A stretch of 64,000 bases of DNA from Phycicoccus duodecadis (GTDB lineage Bacteria > Actinomycetota > Actinomycetes > Actinomycetales > Dermatophilaceae): the NCBI RefSeq assembly GCF_002846495.1, contig NZ_PJNE01000001.1, forward strand, positions 2,604,001 to 2,668,000, given 5' to 3'. The position numbers and the translations under genes are program-made. Below are positions 7,732 to 17,032 of the stretch, piece by piece. Every line of letters starts with the position of its first letter. The stretch's first letter is position 1. The notes under the pieces were generated by a model. The model ran no database searches. It had not been told where the DNA came from and saw only the letters and a program-made list of their open reading frames with translations.

Positions 7732-8931
7732 TCACGCCTGACCGATCGACCCCAGCAGCTCCGTGAACCACGGGGTCTGCGGGTCGAAGGCCTTGCCACC
7801 CTTGATCCGCGGGAACTCCACGGCGCGCAGCTCGTCGCCGCGCTCCTCGTCGTGGCCGACGACGCCTGACTCCCCGCGCAGGGCCGCGTCGACGGCGAGG
7901 TCGGTGCACTCCTTGATCAGGGCCAGATCGCGGTCGTTGGCGGGGCCCGAGCGCGAGAAGTAGCCGGACTTCTGCACCATCGTCTTCTCGGCGCCGAGGA
8001 CCTTCGCGAACTGCTTGGCGAACCAGGCGCCGGGGTTGACCTTGTCGAGCTGCACGTGGCCGAACGGGTCGCGGGGCACCTCTTGGCCGGCGGCCTCGAG
8101 CTCGGCGACGACCTCCGAGACGCCGGCACCCTCGGAGAGGAAGATGTTGACGCAGCCGATCTCGTCCATCACGGCCCTGAGGCGCTCGCCCTCGCCCTTG
8201 ATGTCGATGGGCAGCTCGGGCACGAACACGGCGTGCACGTCCCACCCGCGCGGGTCGTTGCCGAGGGCCGGGGCGTACTCCTGCTCGCCCACCCAGCGGT
8301 GGTACTCGGCGGCGGTGGCGGCGGTCAGCCACCCGCAGTTGCGACCCATGACCTCGTGCACGACGAGCATCCGCGGATTCGAGGTGTGCTCGGCCACGAT
8401 GTTCTGCGCGAAGCGGCTGCCCTGCTCGGCGGCGGTCCACGCGCCGAGGCTCTGGCGGATGGGCACGACGTCGTTGTCGATGGTCTTCGGGAGACCGACG
8501 ACGGTGAGCTCGTAGCCGTTCTCGTGCAGGAACGCGGCCAGGTCGGCGGCGGTGGTGTTGGTGTCGTCGCCGCCGATGGTGTGCAGGACGTCGACGCCGT
8601 CGGCCGTCAGCTGCTCGGCCGCGACGTGCAGCGGATCCTGGCCCTCCTGCACGAGGCCGCGCCTGACGCAGTCGGCGACGTTGGTGAGCTTGACGCGGCT
8701 GTTGCCGATGGGGCTGCCGCCGAAGCGGTGCAGCAGGTGGGCCTGCGCGCGCGCCTCGGGGGTGATCTCGAGGTACTCCCCCTTCAGCAGGCCCGCATAG
8801 CCGCCCGTGTAGGCGATGATCCGCACGTCGGGGGCGACCTCGGTCCAGCGCTCGATGAGCCCACCGACGGCCGAGGACAGGCACGGGGCCAGGCCACCGG
8901 CGGTGAGCATGGCGACGGTGCGGACGGTCAT
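7732..8931 (-). CDS. pfp: PPi-dependent 6-phosphofructokinase
   Basis: A 399-residue phosphofructokinase. GGDDTNTTA carries Asp where ATP-dependent enzymes have Gly, and PKTIDND carries the Lys characteristic of pyrophosphate-dependent enzymes, so the phosphoryl donor is predicted to be PPi and the reaction reversible. MGRNCGW and the substrate-binding region around SEGAGVSE are present. The length matches the actinobacterial PPi-PFK group. It acts in the cytosol in glycolysis/gluconeogenesis. The ATG at 8931 is preceded by AAGGAGC at a good distance. It lies about 107 bases downstream of asd on the same strand and probably has its own promoter. Confidence 0.93.
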   Translation of the reverse strand: MTVRTVAMLTAGGLAPCLSSAVGGLIERWTEVAPDVRIIAYTGGYAGLLKGEYLEITPEARAQAHLLHRFGGSPIGNSRVKLTNVADCVRRGLVQEGQDPLHVAAEQLTADGVDVLHTIGGDDTNTTAADLAAFLHENGYELTVVGLPKTIDNDVVPIRQSLGAWTAAEQGSRFAQNIVAEHTSNPRMLVVHEVMGRNCGWLTAATAAEYHRWVGEQEYAPALGNDPRGWDVHAVFVPELPIDIKGEGERLRAVMDEIGCVNIFLSEGAGVSEVVAELEAAGQEVPRDPFGHVQLDKVNPGAWFAKQFAKVLGAEKTMVQKSGYFSRSGPANDRDLALIKECTDLAVDAALRGESGVVGHDEERGDELRAVEFPRIKGGKAFDPQTPWFTELLGSIGQA

Positions 8932-9038
8932 GGGTCGGGCTCCTTCGTGGGCGGGCGGTGCACTGCGCCCATTCTGGCAAGGACGGACCGCCGGAGGTGG
9001 CCGGGGTCACCATCGTGGACGGCGGTGGTCGGGCCGGC

Positions 9039-10121
9039 TCAGAGGTCGGCGGCGACGAGCTCGGCGGTCTGCAGCATGTTCAGCGCCGCGCCCTTGCGCA
9101 GGTTGTCGCCGCAGATGAACAGGTCGAGCGTCGTCGGCGCATCCTCGCCCTGGCGCAGCCGGCCGACGAACCGCGGGTCGGCGCCCACGACATCGTTGGG
9201 CGTCGGGAACTCGGGCTCGTCGGGGTCGTCGAGTACGACCACCCCCGGGGCCTCGACCAGCGCCTGCCGGGCCTGCGCCACGTCGATGCGCCGGCCGAAG
9301 GTCGCGTGCACCGTGACCGAGTGCGTCGACACCACCGGCACCCGCACACAGGTGGCCGAGACCGGCAGGTCCGGCAGATCCAGGATCTTGCGCGTCTCGT
9401 CGCGGACCTTGGTCTCCTCCGACGTCCAGCCCGCGCCGACGTGATGCCCGACGAACGGGATGATGTTGAGCGCCAACGGGGCCGGGAACGGCGACGCCAC
9501 GCCCAGCTCGTGCTCGACCAGCCGGCGCACGTCGCCGGGACGGGTGCCGAGCTCGCGGTCGCCGTGGATGACGTCGAGCTCGTCGTGCAGCCGCGCGATG
9601 CCGGCCCGCCCCAGCCCGGACGCGGCCTGGAAGGTCGTGACGACGAGGCTCTGCAGCTCCCATCCCCCGTGCAGCACGGCCAGCACGTCGATCATCGTCA
9701 TGACGGTGGCCCCGGGGTTGGCGATGATGCCGCGGGGCCGGTCGCCCACCTTGTGCGGGTTCACCTCGGGCACGACCAGCGGCACGTCGGAGGCGGTGCG
9801 GAAGACGGTGCTGTTGTCGATGCAGACGATGCCGCGGGCCGCCGCGTGCTCGACCCACTCCCCCGCGATGCCCGGCGGGATGTCGAAGATCGCGACGTCG
9901 AGGTCGTCGAAGAAGTCGGGGCCGACGGGCGCGACCGTGAGGTCCTCGTCGCCGACCCGCACGACGTGGCCGACGTCCTCGGAGGCGGCCGCCACCGAGA
10001 CCGCCCCCCACACGTGCCGGCGCATGGGCAGCACCTGGAGGACCACCCGGCCCACCGCCCCCGTACCGCCGACGATCCCGAGGTTGGGACGCCGTCCGCC
10101 GCGAGGCGTGGTGGGAGCCAT
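9039..10121 (-). CDS. asd: Aspartate-semialdehyde dehydrogenase homolog without catalytic Cys
   Basis: A 360-residue protein, full length for the aspartate-semialdehyde dehydrogenase family, encoded one base after the lysC stop. It has the N-terminal NADP loop GIVGGTGAVGR and IDNSTVFR. It also has VVPEVNPHKV, QAASGLGRAG and the substrate-binding/catalytic His region RVPVVSTHS. The catalytic nucleophile motif, normally NPNCT, reads Asn135-Pro136-Gly137-Ala138-Thr (codons around 9705-9719), so the cysteine is replaced by alanine. The frame is intact on both sides. As written it should not form the thioacyl intermediate needed for the normal reaction. It may be a regulatory or structural paralog, or use another residue; a second asd elsewhere in the genome is expected. 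The start is ATG at 10121; a longer frame overlaps lysC. Confidence 0.8.
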   Translation of the reverse strand: MAPTTPRGGRRPNLGIVGGTGAVGRVVLQVLPMRRHVWGAVSVAAASEDVGHVVRVGDEDLTVAPVGPDFFDDLDVAIFDIPPGIAGEWVEHAAARGIVCIDNSTVFRTASDVPLVVPEVNPHKVGDRPRGIIANPGATVMTMIDVLAVLHGGWELQSLVVTTFQAASGLGRAGIARLHDELDVIHGDRELGTRPGDVRRLVEHELGVASPFPAPLALNIIPFVGHHVGAGWTSEETKVRDETRKILDLPDLPVSATCVRVPVVSTHSVTVHATFGRRIDVAQARQALVEAPGVVVLDDPDEPEFPTPNDVVGADPRFVGRLRQGEDAPTTLDLFICGDNLRKGAALNMLQTAELVAADL

Positions 10122-10122
10122 G

Positions 10123-11397
10123 TCAGCGGCCGGTGCCCCCGTACACGACCGCTTCCCCGTCGGCGGAGTCAAGGCCGAACGCGCTGTGCACGGCGCGCAC
10201 GGCGTCGTCGAGCAGCTCGTCGCGGGTGACGACCGAGATGCGGATCTCGGAGGTCGAGATCATCTCGATGTTGACCCCGGCGGCGGCGAGGGCGCTGAAG
10301 AAGGTGGCGCTGACCCCGGGGTTCGAGCGCATCCCGGCGCCGACCAGGCTCAGCTTGCCGATCTGGTCGTCGTACTGCACCTGGCTGAAGCCGACCTCGG
10401 GCTGGATGCGGGTGAGGACCTGCACCGCGGTGGCGCCGTCGCTCTTGGGGATCGTGAACGAGATGTCGGTGAGGCCGGTCTCGACCGCCGACACGTTCTG
10501 GACGATCATGTCGATGTTGATCTCGGCGCCGGCGACGGCCTGGAAGATGGTGGCGGCCATCCCCGTGCGGTCGGGGACGCCGACGACGGTGACCTTGGCC
10601 TCGCTGCGGTCGTGGGCGACGCCGGCGATGATCGGGGCTTCCACGGGGGCTCCTTCGGGGGCGGGCTGGTCGGTGACGGTGGTGCCGATCTTCTGCGAGA
10701 ACGACGAGCGCACGTGGATCGGGATGTCGAAGCGCCGCGCGTACTCGACGCTGCGCAGGTGCAGCACCTTCGAGCCGCACGCGGCCAGCTCGAGCATCTC
10801 CTCGGCCGAGATGCGGTCGATCTTGCGGGCCGCCGGCACGATGCGCGGGTCGGCGGTGAAGACGCCGTCGACGTCGGTGTAGATCTCGCACACCTCGGCG
10901 CCGAGGGCGGCGGCGAGCGCGACGGCGGTGGTGTCGGTGCCGCCGCGGCCGAGGGTGGTGATCTCCTTGGTGTCCTGGCTGACGCCCTGGAAGCCGGCGA
11001 CGATGACGACGTGCCCCTTGGCCAGGGCCTCGGTGATGCGGCCGGGCGTCACGTCGATGATCTTGGCCTTGCCGTGCGTGCCGTCGGTGATGACGCCCGC
11101 CTGGCTGCCGGTGAACGAGCGCGCGCTGTGGCCGAGGTCGGTGATGGCCATCGCGACCAGCGCCATCGAGATGCGCTCGCCGGCGGTCATCAGCATGTCG
11201 AGCTCGCGCGGCGGCGGCATCGGGCTGACGTCCTGGGCCAGGTCCAGCAGCTCGTCGGTGGTGTCGCCCATGGCGGAGACCGCGACGACCACGTCGTGGC
11301 CCGACTTCTTCGTCTCCGAGATGCGCTTGGCGACGCGCTTGATGCTCTCGGCGTCGGCGAGCGAGGAGCCGCCGTACTTCTGGACGACGATGGGCAC
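10123..11397 (-). CDS. lysC: Aspartate kinase
   Basis: A 424-residue aspartokinase, first enzyme of the lysine/threonine/methionine pathway. The N-terminal VVQKYGGSS motif and [17 protein letters not shown] and [12 protein letters not shown] are the kinase signatures. Two ACT domains follow from about residue 265 ([13 protein letters not shown] and [14 protein letters not shown]), which bind lysine and threonine in the family for feedback control. The GTG at 11397 is chosen because GGAGGACC lies just upstream and the protein begins at the conserved PIVVQKYGG. In related species an internal start gives a separate beta subunit covering the ACT part; that may apply here. It forms an operon with the adjacent asd homolog. 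Confidence 0.95.
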   Translation of the reverse strand: MPIVVQKYGGSSLADAESIKRVAKRISETKKSGHDVVVAVSAMGDTTDELLDLAQDVSPMPPPRELDMLMTAGERISMALVAMAITDLGHSARSFTGSQAGVITDGTHGKAKIIDVTPGRITEALAKGHVVIVAGFQGVSQDTKEITTLGRGGTDTTAVALAAALGAEVCEIYTDVDGVFTADPRIVPAARKIDRISAEEMLELAACGSKVLHLRSVEYARRFDIPIHVRSSFSQKIGTTVTDQPAPEGAPVEAPIIAGVAHDRSEAKVTVVGVPDRTGMAATIFQAVAGAEINIDMIVQNVSAVETGLTDISFTIPKSDGATAVQVLTRIQPEVGFSQVQYDDQIGKLSLVGAGMRSNPGVSATFFSALAAAGVNIEMISTSEIRISVVTRDELLDDAVRAVHSAFGLDSADGEAVVYGGTGR

Positions 11398-11437
11398 GCT
11401 GGTCCTCCGGGTCGGTGGGCCGCTGGGGTCGGCCCCA

Positions 11438-11443
11438 ACTCTA
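11438..11443 (-). promoter_or_regulatory. Putative -10 box of the lysC operon
   Basis: TAGAGT on the minus strand, giving a leader of about 35 bases before the GTG at 11397, which contains the GGAGG ribosome site. Confidence 0.4.
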
Positions 11444-11552
11444 ACCAGGGGCCCGGCCACGGGGTCCCACGCCCACATCCCGGAAGCCCCGGCGCCACCC
11501 CGTGGGTCCGTCGAGGGTGGGCGCTGACCTTCCACGGAGCCCGGGTGCCGCG

Positions 11553-11558
11553 TAGCGT
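11553..11558 (+). promoter_or_regulatory. -10 box for leaderless FAD reductase gene
   Basis: TAGCGT followed by seven bases and the ATG at 11566; no Shine-Dalgarno sequence is visible. Confidence 0.45.
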
Positions 11559-11565
11559 CGCAGGT

Positions 11566-12690
11566 ATGTCGATCGTCATCGTGGGAGCAGGACTCGCCGG
11601 CGCCACCGCCGCCACCGAGCTGAGGGAGCAGGGCTACACGGGGCAGGTCGTCCTGCTCGGCGCCGAGGAGCACCCACCGTACGAGCGGCCGCCGCTCTCG
11701 AAGTCCTACCTCCTGGGCCAGGACCCCTTCGAGAAGGCCCTCGTCCACCCGCGTGAGTGGTACGCCGAGCACGACGTCGACCTGCGGCTCGGCACCACCG
11801 CCACCGCCCTCGACACCGACGCCCACGTCGTCTCGACCACCGGTGGTGACGTCACCTACGAGAAGCTGCTGCTGGCGACCGGCGCGGAGCCGCGGACCCT
11901 CGCCGTCGCCGAGGAGGCCGGGGTCCCCGTCGCCTACCTGCGCACCCTGGAGGACTCCGACCGGCTCAAGGAGGCCTTCGGTGAGGGCCGCCGCATCGTC
12001 GTGGTGGGCGCCGGCTGGATCGGCCTCGAGGTGGCCGCCGCGGCCCGCACCGCCGGCTGCGAGGTGACCGTCTACGAGACCGAGGCCCTGCCGCTGCTGC
12101 GCGTCCTCGGGCCCACCGTCGCCGACGTCTTCGCCGACCTGCACCGCGAGCACGGCGTGCACCTGCGCCTCGGCGCCGCCGTGACCGCCGCCGACCTGGA
12201 AGGCGCCGACCTCGTGGTCGCCGGCATCGGCGTGACCCCGCGCGTCGACCTGGCGCGCTCGGGTGGGCTGTCGGTCGACAACGGGGTGCTGGTCGACGCG
12301 CGGCTGCGCAGCTCGGTGCCGTCGGTCTACGCGGTCGGCGACATCGCCAACCACGCGCACCCGGGCCTCGGGCGGCGCATCCGGGTCGAGCACTGGGACA
12401 CCGCGATCAAGCAGGCCAAGGTCGCCGCGCACAACCTCGCAGGCGCCGACGAGGAGTACGACGAGCTGCCCTACTTCTTCACCGACCAGTACGACCTCGG
12501 GATGGAGTACGTCGGCCACGCCGGCGCCGACGACGAGGTCGTCGTGCACGGCAGCCTCGAGGACAAGGAGTTCCGGGCCTTCTGGCTGCGCGACGGAGAG
12601 GTCGTGGCCGCCATGCAGGTCAACGACTGGGACGCGAGTGACGCCATCCGGGAGGCCGTCGAGTCCGGCACCGTCCCGAGCGAGGACTGA
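11566..12690 (+). CDS. FAD-dependent NAD(P)H:ferredoxin-type reductase
   Basis: A 374-residue flavoprotein of the pyridine nucleotide-disulfide oxidoreductase family, closest in layout to ferredoxin/rubredoxin reductases of dioxygenase and P450 systems. The N-terminal FAD loop is [14 protein letters not shown]. The second Rossmann loop for NAD(P)H is [17 protein letters not shown] at about residue 145, with an acidic residue (YETE) at the strand end. The FAD motif [11 protein letters not shown] is at about 250. The C-terminal reductase domain ends in [10 protein letters not shown]. The redox partner is not encoded nearby. The long open frame upstream is antisense to lysC and was discarded; the ATG at 11566 fits the leaderless pattern. 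Confidence 0.88.
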   Translation: MSIVIVGAGLAGATAATELREQGYTGQVVLLGAEEHPPYERPPLSKSYLLGQDPFEKALVHPREWYAEHDVDLRLGTTATALDTDAHVVSTTGGDVTYEKLLLATGAEPRTLAVAEEAGVPVAYLRTLEDSDRLKEAFGEGRRIVVVGAGWIGLEVAAAARTAGCEVTVYETEALPLLRVLGPTVADVFADLHREHGVHLRLGAAVTAADLEGADLVVAGIGVTPRVDLARSGGLSVDNGVLVDARLRSSVPSVYAVGDIANHAHPGLGRRIRVEHWDTAIKQAKVAAHNLAGADEEYDELPYFFTDQYDLGMEYVGHAGADDEVVVHGSLEDKEFRAFWLRDGEVVAAMQVNDWDASDAIREAVESGTVPSED

Positions 12691-12696
12691 GCCGGC

Positions 12697-13305
12697 TCAG
12701 GGGTGCAGCGCGTCGAACTCGGCCTCGGAGACGACGTCGTCGTCGGCGTCGAGGCGCACGTGCGCGAGCAGGGTCTGTACGACCCGCAGGGCCGAGGCGG
12801 CCCGCTCGCCCCAGTGCGACAGGTAGCTGAACTGCCACCACCACAGGGCCTCGAGCGGGCGGCCGGCCTCCTGGTGGGCCAGCCCGTGGGCCAGTGCGGC
12901 GGCGACCTCGACCAGGTCGTTGGACACCGACCCGACGCCGAGCTCGGGCGTGGTGAGCGGGTCGACGACGTCGGCGTACTCGTCGAGGCCCACGAACAGG
13001 TTCGCGAGGTTCTCCTGGAGCGGGGCGAACTCGGTGTCGGGCGCGTCGGGCTCGAAGCGCTCCTCGGGCACGACGTCCTCGACGGCACCGAGCCGAGCGC
13101 CCGCGACCAGCACCTGCGAGAGGGCCAGCAGCAGCATCGGCAGGGAGGCGTCGGGAGCGACCCCGGCGGCGACGTCGCGGATGGTGGCGAGGTAGGTGCG
13201 CGCGTCGGCGGCGGTCGCGTCGGCCAGCGCGGCCCAGTCGGCCACGGCCGCGCGGGTGGCCTGCACGGCCTCGACCGTCTCGGTCGTCCCGGTCGCCTCA
13301 GGCAT
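12697..13305 (-). CDS. DUF5063 domain protein
   Basis: A 202-residue acidic, largely helical protein of the DUF5063 family, seen next to recR across actinobacteria. Features are [15 protein letters not shown], the acidic middle [10 protein letters not shown], and [22 protein letters not shown] near the C-terminus. The ATG at 13305 overlaps the recR stop codon by eight bases, so it is translationally coupled to recR. No catalytic motif is visible and the function is unknown; the conserved pairing suggests a role with RecR, but that is inference. Confidence 0.8.
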   Translation of the reverse strand: MPEATGTTETVEAVQATRAAVADWAALADATAADARTYLATIRDVAAGVAPDASLPMLLLALSQVLVAGARLGAVEDVVPEERFEPDAPDTEFAPLQENLANLFVGLDEYADVVDPLTTPELGVGSVSNDLVEVAAALAHGLAHQEAGRPLEALWWWQFSYLSHWGERAASALRVVQTLLAHVRLDADDDVVSEAEFDALHP

Positions 13306-13900
13306 CGAGCAGCCTCCGCCCCTCGAAGGCCCGGCCGAGCGTGACCTCGTCGGCGTACTCGAGGTCACCGCCGACGGGGAGCCCGGACGCCAGCCGGGTC
13401 ACCCGCTGCACCCCGACGTCGCGCAGCATCCGCGACAGGTAGCTCGCGGTGGCCTCGCCCTCGAGGTTGGGGTCGGTGGCGATGATGACCTCGGTAACGG
13501 TGCCGTCGGCGAGGCGGGTCAGGAGCTCGCGTACCTTCAGGTCCTGCGGGCCGATGCCGTCGATGGGGCTGATGGCGCCGCCGAGCACGTGGTAGCGGCC
13601 GCGGAACTCGCGGGTGCGCTCGATGGCCACCACGTCCTTGGGCTCCTCGACGACGCAGATGGCGGTGCGGTCGCGCCGGTCGTCGGAGCAGATGCGGCAG
13701 CGCTCGGCCTCGGAGACGTTGAAGCACACCTCGCAGAAGCGGACCCGGGCCTTGACCTCGGTGAGCGCGTGGGCCAGCCGCTCGACATCGGCCGGGTCGG
13801 CCTGGAGCAGGTGGAACGCGATGCGCTGGGCGCTCTTGGGACCGACGCCCGGCAGCCTGCCGAGCTCGTCGATGAGGTCCTGGACCGCGCCTTCGTACAC
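13298..13900 (-). CDS. recR: Recombination mediator RecR
   Basis: A 200-residue RecR, which with RecO and RecF loads RecA at gapped DNA. The N-terminal helix-hairpin-helix is [17 protein letters not shown]. The zinc finger has four cysteines in [16 protein letters not shown]. The Toprim domain shows [15 protein letters not shown] and [14 protein letters not shown], and the Walker B-like C-terminus is present. The length is the family norm. The GTG at 13900 is supported by TAGGCT at 13907-13912 plus six bases. DUF5063 overlaps its 3' end. Confidence 0.95.
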   Translation of the reverse strand: MYEGAVQDLIDELGRLPGVGPKSAQRIAFHLLQADPADVERLAHALTEVKARVRFCEVCFNVSEAERCRICSDDRRDRTAICVVEEPKDVVAIERTREFRGRYHVLGGAISPIDGIGPQDLKVRELLTRLADGTVTEVIIATDPNLEGEATASYLSRMLRDVGVQRVTRLASGLPVGGDLEYADEVTLGRAFEGRRLLDA

Positions 13901-13906
13901 CCCTGG

Positions 13907-13912
13907 AGCCTA
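13907..13912 (-). promoter_or_regulatory. -10 box for leaderless recR
   Basis: TAGGCT on the minus strand, six bases before the GTG at 13900. Confidence 0.5.
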
Positions 13913-13949
13913 CGGCCTCGAGGGGCCGCCGTCGCCGTGGGGCGCGCGG

Positions 13950-14174
13950 TCAGGCGCGCACGAGCGCGTAGCCGCCGGCCTCGTCGAGCGCGGCCGCGAC
14001 CTCGGCCTCGGTGAGGGGCCGGTCGGCGGTGACGGACACCGTGGACGTGCCGTCGACGACGACCTCGACCCCGACATCGGCCACCCCGTCGAGCGCGGTG
14101 AGCTCCTCGGTGACCGCGGCGGCGCAGTGGCCGCACGTGAGACCGGTGGCGTGGAACTGCTGGGTGGTGGCCAT
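13950..14174 (-). CDS. copZ: Copper chaperone, HMA domain (CopZ-like)
   Basis: A 74-residue single heavy-metal-associated domain. The metal loop GLTCGHCAAAV has the CxxC pair, and the beta-alpha-beta pattern continues through VADVGVEVV and the C-terminal VAAALDEAGGYALV. Such proteins carry Cu(I) to CPx-type ATPases. It is encoded far from the copA gene at 43294, but both are preceded by CsoR-like palindromes, so they are probably co-regulated by copper. The ATG at 14174 matches the family start. It has its own promoter gap behind the acyltransferase gene. Confidence 0.85.
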   Translation of the reverse strand: MATTQQFHATGLTCGHCAAAVTEELTALDGVADVGVEVVVDGTSTVSVTADRPLTEAEVAAALDEAGGYALVRA

Positions 14175-14198
14175 GGGCCGTCCTTCCGACGAGGATGC

Positions 14199-14219
14199 GG
14201 ATACCTCCCCCCAGTATCC
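14199..14219 (-). promoter_or_regulatory. CsoR-like copper operator upstream of copZ
   Basis: Perfect six-base arms GGATAC and GTATCC flank a C-rich centre of nine bases, 25 bases upstream of the copZ start. The G/C-run flanked by TA-rich ends resembles CsoR operators. No csoR gene is in the window, so the regulator is inferred. Confidence 0.55.
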
Positions 14220-14229
14220 ACCCGGGCCG

Positions 14230-14925
14230 TCAGATGCCGACCGCGGCCCCGGTGGACTCCGGCGGGAGCTCGTTGTGGCCCTCGGCACGCTCCTGCCCGC
14301 TGAGGGCCGCGATGGCGTCCATCACCTCGTCGGTGAGCAGGCGCCGGGCCTTGCCCGCGGGCAGGTCGGCGAAGCGGTCGGGCGTGATGGGCCTCCCGAA
14401 CGCCACCGTGACGCGGGCGGGGCGGGGGAAGCTGCTGCCCACGGGCTGCACCTGGTCGGTGCCCCGGAGGCCCACCGGCACCACCGGGACGCCGGCGGTG
14501 AGCGCGAGCCACGCGACGCCGGTGCGCCCCTTGTAGAGGCGGCCGTCGCGCGAGCGGGTGCCCTCGGGGTAGATGCCGAACGCCCGGCCGTCGCGCAGCA
14601 CCTCGAGGGCGGCGTCGAGCGACTCCTGGGCCGCCCGGGACGAGTGCCGGTCGACCGGGATGGCGCCGATCGTCTGGAAGAACCCCCGCCGCACGGCACC
14701 CCCGACCCCGGTGCCGGTGAAGTAGTCGGACTTCGCGAGGAAGCTGACCGGGCGCGGGGCCACGATGGGGATGGCGAAGGAGTCGATGAACGAGAGGTGG
14801 TTGCTGGCGAGGATGACCCCGCCGGTGCGCGGGACGTTCTCGGTGCCGGTGACGGTGGGGCGCCAGACCAGCTTCGACGTGGGCGCCACGACGAGGTGCC
14901 CCACGCGGTAGGCCAGCCGGCTCAC
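14230..14925 (-). CDS. plsC: 1-acyl-glycerol-3-phosphate acyltransferase
   Basis: A 231-residue membrane-associated acyltransferase that makes phosphatidic acid in phospholipid synthesis. Motif I is SNHLSFIDSF, the NHxxxD catalytic pair. Motif III is YPEGTRSRDGR, which binds the glycerol phosphate, and VPVVPVG is motif IV. The length is typical. Hydrophobic residues near the start (LAYRVGHLVVAP) suggest peripheral membrane contact. The GTG at 14925 overlaps the dnaX stop (GTGA), so it is coupled to dnaX. A specific lysoPA substrate is inferred from the family; related enzymes use other acceptors. Confidence 0.87.
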   Translation of the reverse strand: MSRLAYRVGHLVVAPTSKLVWRPTVTGTENVPRTGGVILASNHLSFIDSFAIPIVAPRPVSFLAKSDYFTGTGVGGAVRRGFFQTIGAIPVDRHSSRAAQESLDAALEVLRDGRAFGIYPEGTRSRDGRLYKGRTGVAWLALTAGVPVVPVGLRGTDQVQPVGSSFPRPARVTVAFGRPITPDRFADLPAGKARRLLTDEVMDAIAALSGQERAEGHNELPPESTGAAVGI

Positions 14926-16958
14926 CGGGGGTCCTCGCGGATGACCGTGCCCCCCAGGATGCGCTCGACCACCGGCAGCCCCACGTCGGTGAGGTCGTCG
15001 ATGGACTCGTCGTCGTCGCTGATCGCGGTGTCGTCGACGACCCGCGGGGCGCGCACCTGCTCCTGCTCGATCTCCTCCGCCACGGTGGCCTTGGCCTGCT
15101 CGAGCGGGCTGGCCCAGGCCGGCGCCGAGTCGGGCGGGGGCGGCGCGTCGGACCAGCTCGGAGCCTGGCCCCGCGACGACGACGAGGCGACGACGCCGAA
15201 CGCGGCCGGGTCGGCGGCGGGGCCGGGCGCCGGCGGGCCGGGGTCGGGGCGGTGCTCCCCCTCTGGGTCGGCGGCCCCGGCCGCGGACGGAGCGGGATGG
15301 TCGAGCGCCGGCACATCGCCGGGGACCCCCTCGACGCGGGCGTCGACCCCGAGCACGTCGATGAGGGCCTGGCGCACGTACTCGGCGTGGGGGCCGCGGC
15401 GGAAGGCGTCGGCGAGGCCGGTGGTGGAGAGTGCGAGCAGGAGCCGGCTGCCGTCGTACTCGGCGATCTGCGCGTTCTGGCTGACGAGGGTCCAGGTGCC
15501 GCGGCGCATCTCGAACAGCTTGGCCAGCACGTCGGGCCAGGAGCGGCGCAGGGCGTCGGTGTCGATGCCGCCGGGGCCCCGGGGTGCCGATGCCTCCGCG
15601 GCGACGGGCGCCGAGTCCGCAACCGGCGCCTCCTCGACCGGCGCGGTGACGGACGGCTCGGCGGCGACGGGCGGCGCGGCATCCGGGGGAAGGGCCGGAG
15701 CCACGGCGACCGCGGGCGGGGTGGCAGCAGCGACAGGGGGCGCGGGCGGCACGAAGGACGGCGGCGCGGCGGGCGCGGCGGCGGCGGACGGCACACCCCC
15801 CACCTCGAGGCGCCGCTCGAGCCGGTCGAGGCGTGCGGCGTAGCCCGCCTCACCGGCGGCCCCCGGCAGCAGGACCCGCGCGGCGATGAGCTCGAGCTGC
15901 AGGCGCGGCGCGGTGGCCCCGGTCATCTCGGTGAGCCCGGAGTTGACGATGTCGGCCGCCCGCGAGAGGGCGCCGGCCCCGAACGCGGACGCCTGGCGCC
16001 GCATCCGCTCGATCTGGTCCTCGGGCAGGTGGCGCAGGACCTGGCCCGCGCCCTCCTGGATGGCCTCGACGACGATGAGGTCGCGCAGCCGCTCGAGGAG
16101 GTCCTCGACGAAGCGGCGCGGGTCGAGGCCGGTCTCGACGACCCGGTCGATGGCGCGGAAGACCGCGGCGGCGTCGGCGGCCGAGAGGGCCTCGATGGTG
16201 GCGTCGAGGAGCTCGGAGTCGGTGAAGCCCAGCAGCGCCGCGGCCGACTCGTAGGTGAGCCCCTCGTCGCCGGAGCCGGCGATGAGCTGGTCGAGCACCG
16301 ACAGCGAGTCGCGCACCGAGCCGCCCCCGGCGCGGACGACGAAGGACAGCACGCCCGGCGCGACGGCGACGCCCTCCTGCCGGCACAGCGACTCGGTGTA
16401 GGCCTGCAGCCGCGCCGGCGGCACCAGGCGGAACGGGTAGTGGTGGGTGCGCGAGCGGATGGTGCCGATGACCTTCTCGGGCTCGGTGGTCGCGAAGATG
16501 AACTTCACGTGCTCGGGCGGCTCCTCGACGATCTTCAGCAGGGCGTTGAAGCCCTGCGAGGTGACCATGTGGGCCTCGTCGATGATGTAGATCTTGTAGC
16601 GGCTCTGGGCCGGGCCGTACGACGCGCGCTCGCGTAGGTCACGCGCGTCGTCGACGCCGCCGTGGCTGGCGGCGTCGATCTCGATGACGTCGACGGTGCC
16701 GGCGCCACCGCGGGCCAGCGCCACGCACGAGTCGCAGGTGCCGCACGGCGTGGGGGTGGGCCCGGCCGCGCAGTTGAGGCAGCGGGCCAGGATGCGGGCG
16801 CTGGTGGTCTTGCCGCAGCCGCGCGGGCCCGAGAACAGGTAGGCGTGGCCCACCCGGCCGGTGCGCAGGGCCTGCATGAGCGGCTCGGTCACGTGCTCCT
16901 GCCCGATGACGTCGGCGAACGTCTCGGGTCGGTAGCGGCGGTACAGCGCGGTGCTCAC
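14922..16958 (-). CDS. dnaX: DNA polymerase III gamma/tau subunit
   Basis: A 678-residue clamp-loader subunit. ALYRRYRPETFADVIGQ opens the protein, Walker A is FSGPRGCGKTTSA, and four cysteines in CLNCAAGPTPTPCGTCDSC bind zinc. IYIIDEAHM is Walker B, and TTEPEKVIGTIRSR is the SRC-like sensor. Domain III follows to about residue 370. The C-terminal third is a Pro/Ala-rich linker and a tail that in tau contacts the polymerase. The GTG at 16958 starts exactly at the conserved STALYRRYRP; a GTG ten codons upstream (16988) is possible. No frameshift slippery run was sought in detail. Confidence 0.93.
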   Translation of the reverse strand: MSTALYRRYRPETFADVIGQEHVTEPLMQALRTGRVGHAYLFSGPRGCGKTTSARILARCLNCAAGPTPTPCGTCDSCVALARGGAGTVDVIEIDAASHGGVDDARDLRERASYGPAQSRYKIYIIDEAHMVTSQGFNALLKIVEEPPEHVKFIFATTEPEKVIGTIRSRTHHYPFRLVPPARLQAYTESLCRQEGVAVAPGVLSFVVRAGGGSVRDSLSVLDQLIAGSGDEGLTYESAAALLGFTDSELLDATIEALSAADAAAVFRAIDRVVETGLDPRRFVEDLLERLRDLIVVEAIQEGAGQVLRHLPEDQIERMRRQASAFGAGALSRAADIVNSGLTEMTGATAPRLQLELIAARVLLPGAAGEAGYAARLDRLERRLEVGGVPSAAAAPAAPPSFVPPAPPVAAATPPAVAVAPALPPDAAPPVAAEPSVTAPVEEAPVADSAPVAAEASAPRGPGGIDTDALRRSWPDVLAKLFEMRRGTWTLVSQNAQIAEYDGSRLLLALSTTGLADAFRRGPHAEYVRQALIDVLGVDARVEGVPGDVPALDHPAPSAAGAADPEGEHRPDPGPPAPGPAADPAAFGVVASSSSRGQAPSWSDAPPPPDSAPAWASPLEQAKATVAEEIEQEQVRAPRVVDDTAISDDDESIDDLTDVGLPVVERILGGTVIREDPR

Positions 16959-17032
16959 CTCCACGACAGTAGTGCCGCGCCCGGACACCCGGCACGCCCG
17001 TCCCGTGCCGCGGGGGTGAGATGGTGTGGCCC

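Noticed and set aside
9039..10121. Sequencing error or frameshift as the cause of the missing Cys in Asd
   Set aside because: The frame is continuous and the residues on both sides match the family; two adjacent codons differ (Gly-Ala for Asn-Cys), not a single slip. Confirmation by other reads would still be decisive.
9460..11565. Long upstream extension of the FAD reductase frame
   Set aside because: The extension is antisense to asd and lysC. The flavin loop begins right at the ATG at 11566, which also has a fitting -10 box.
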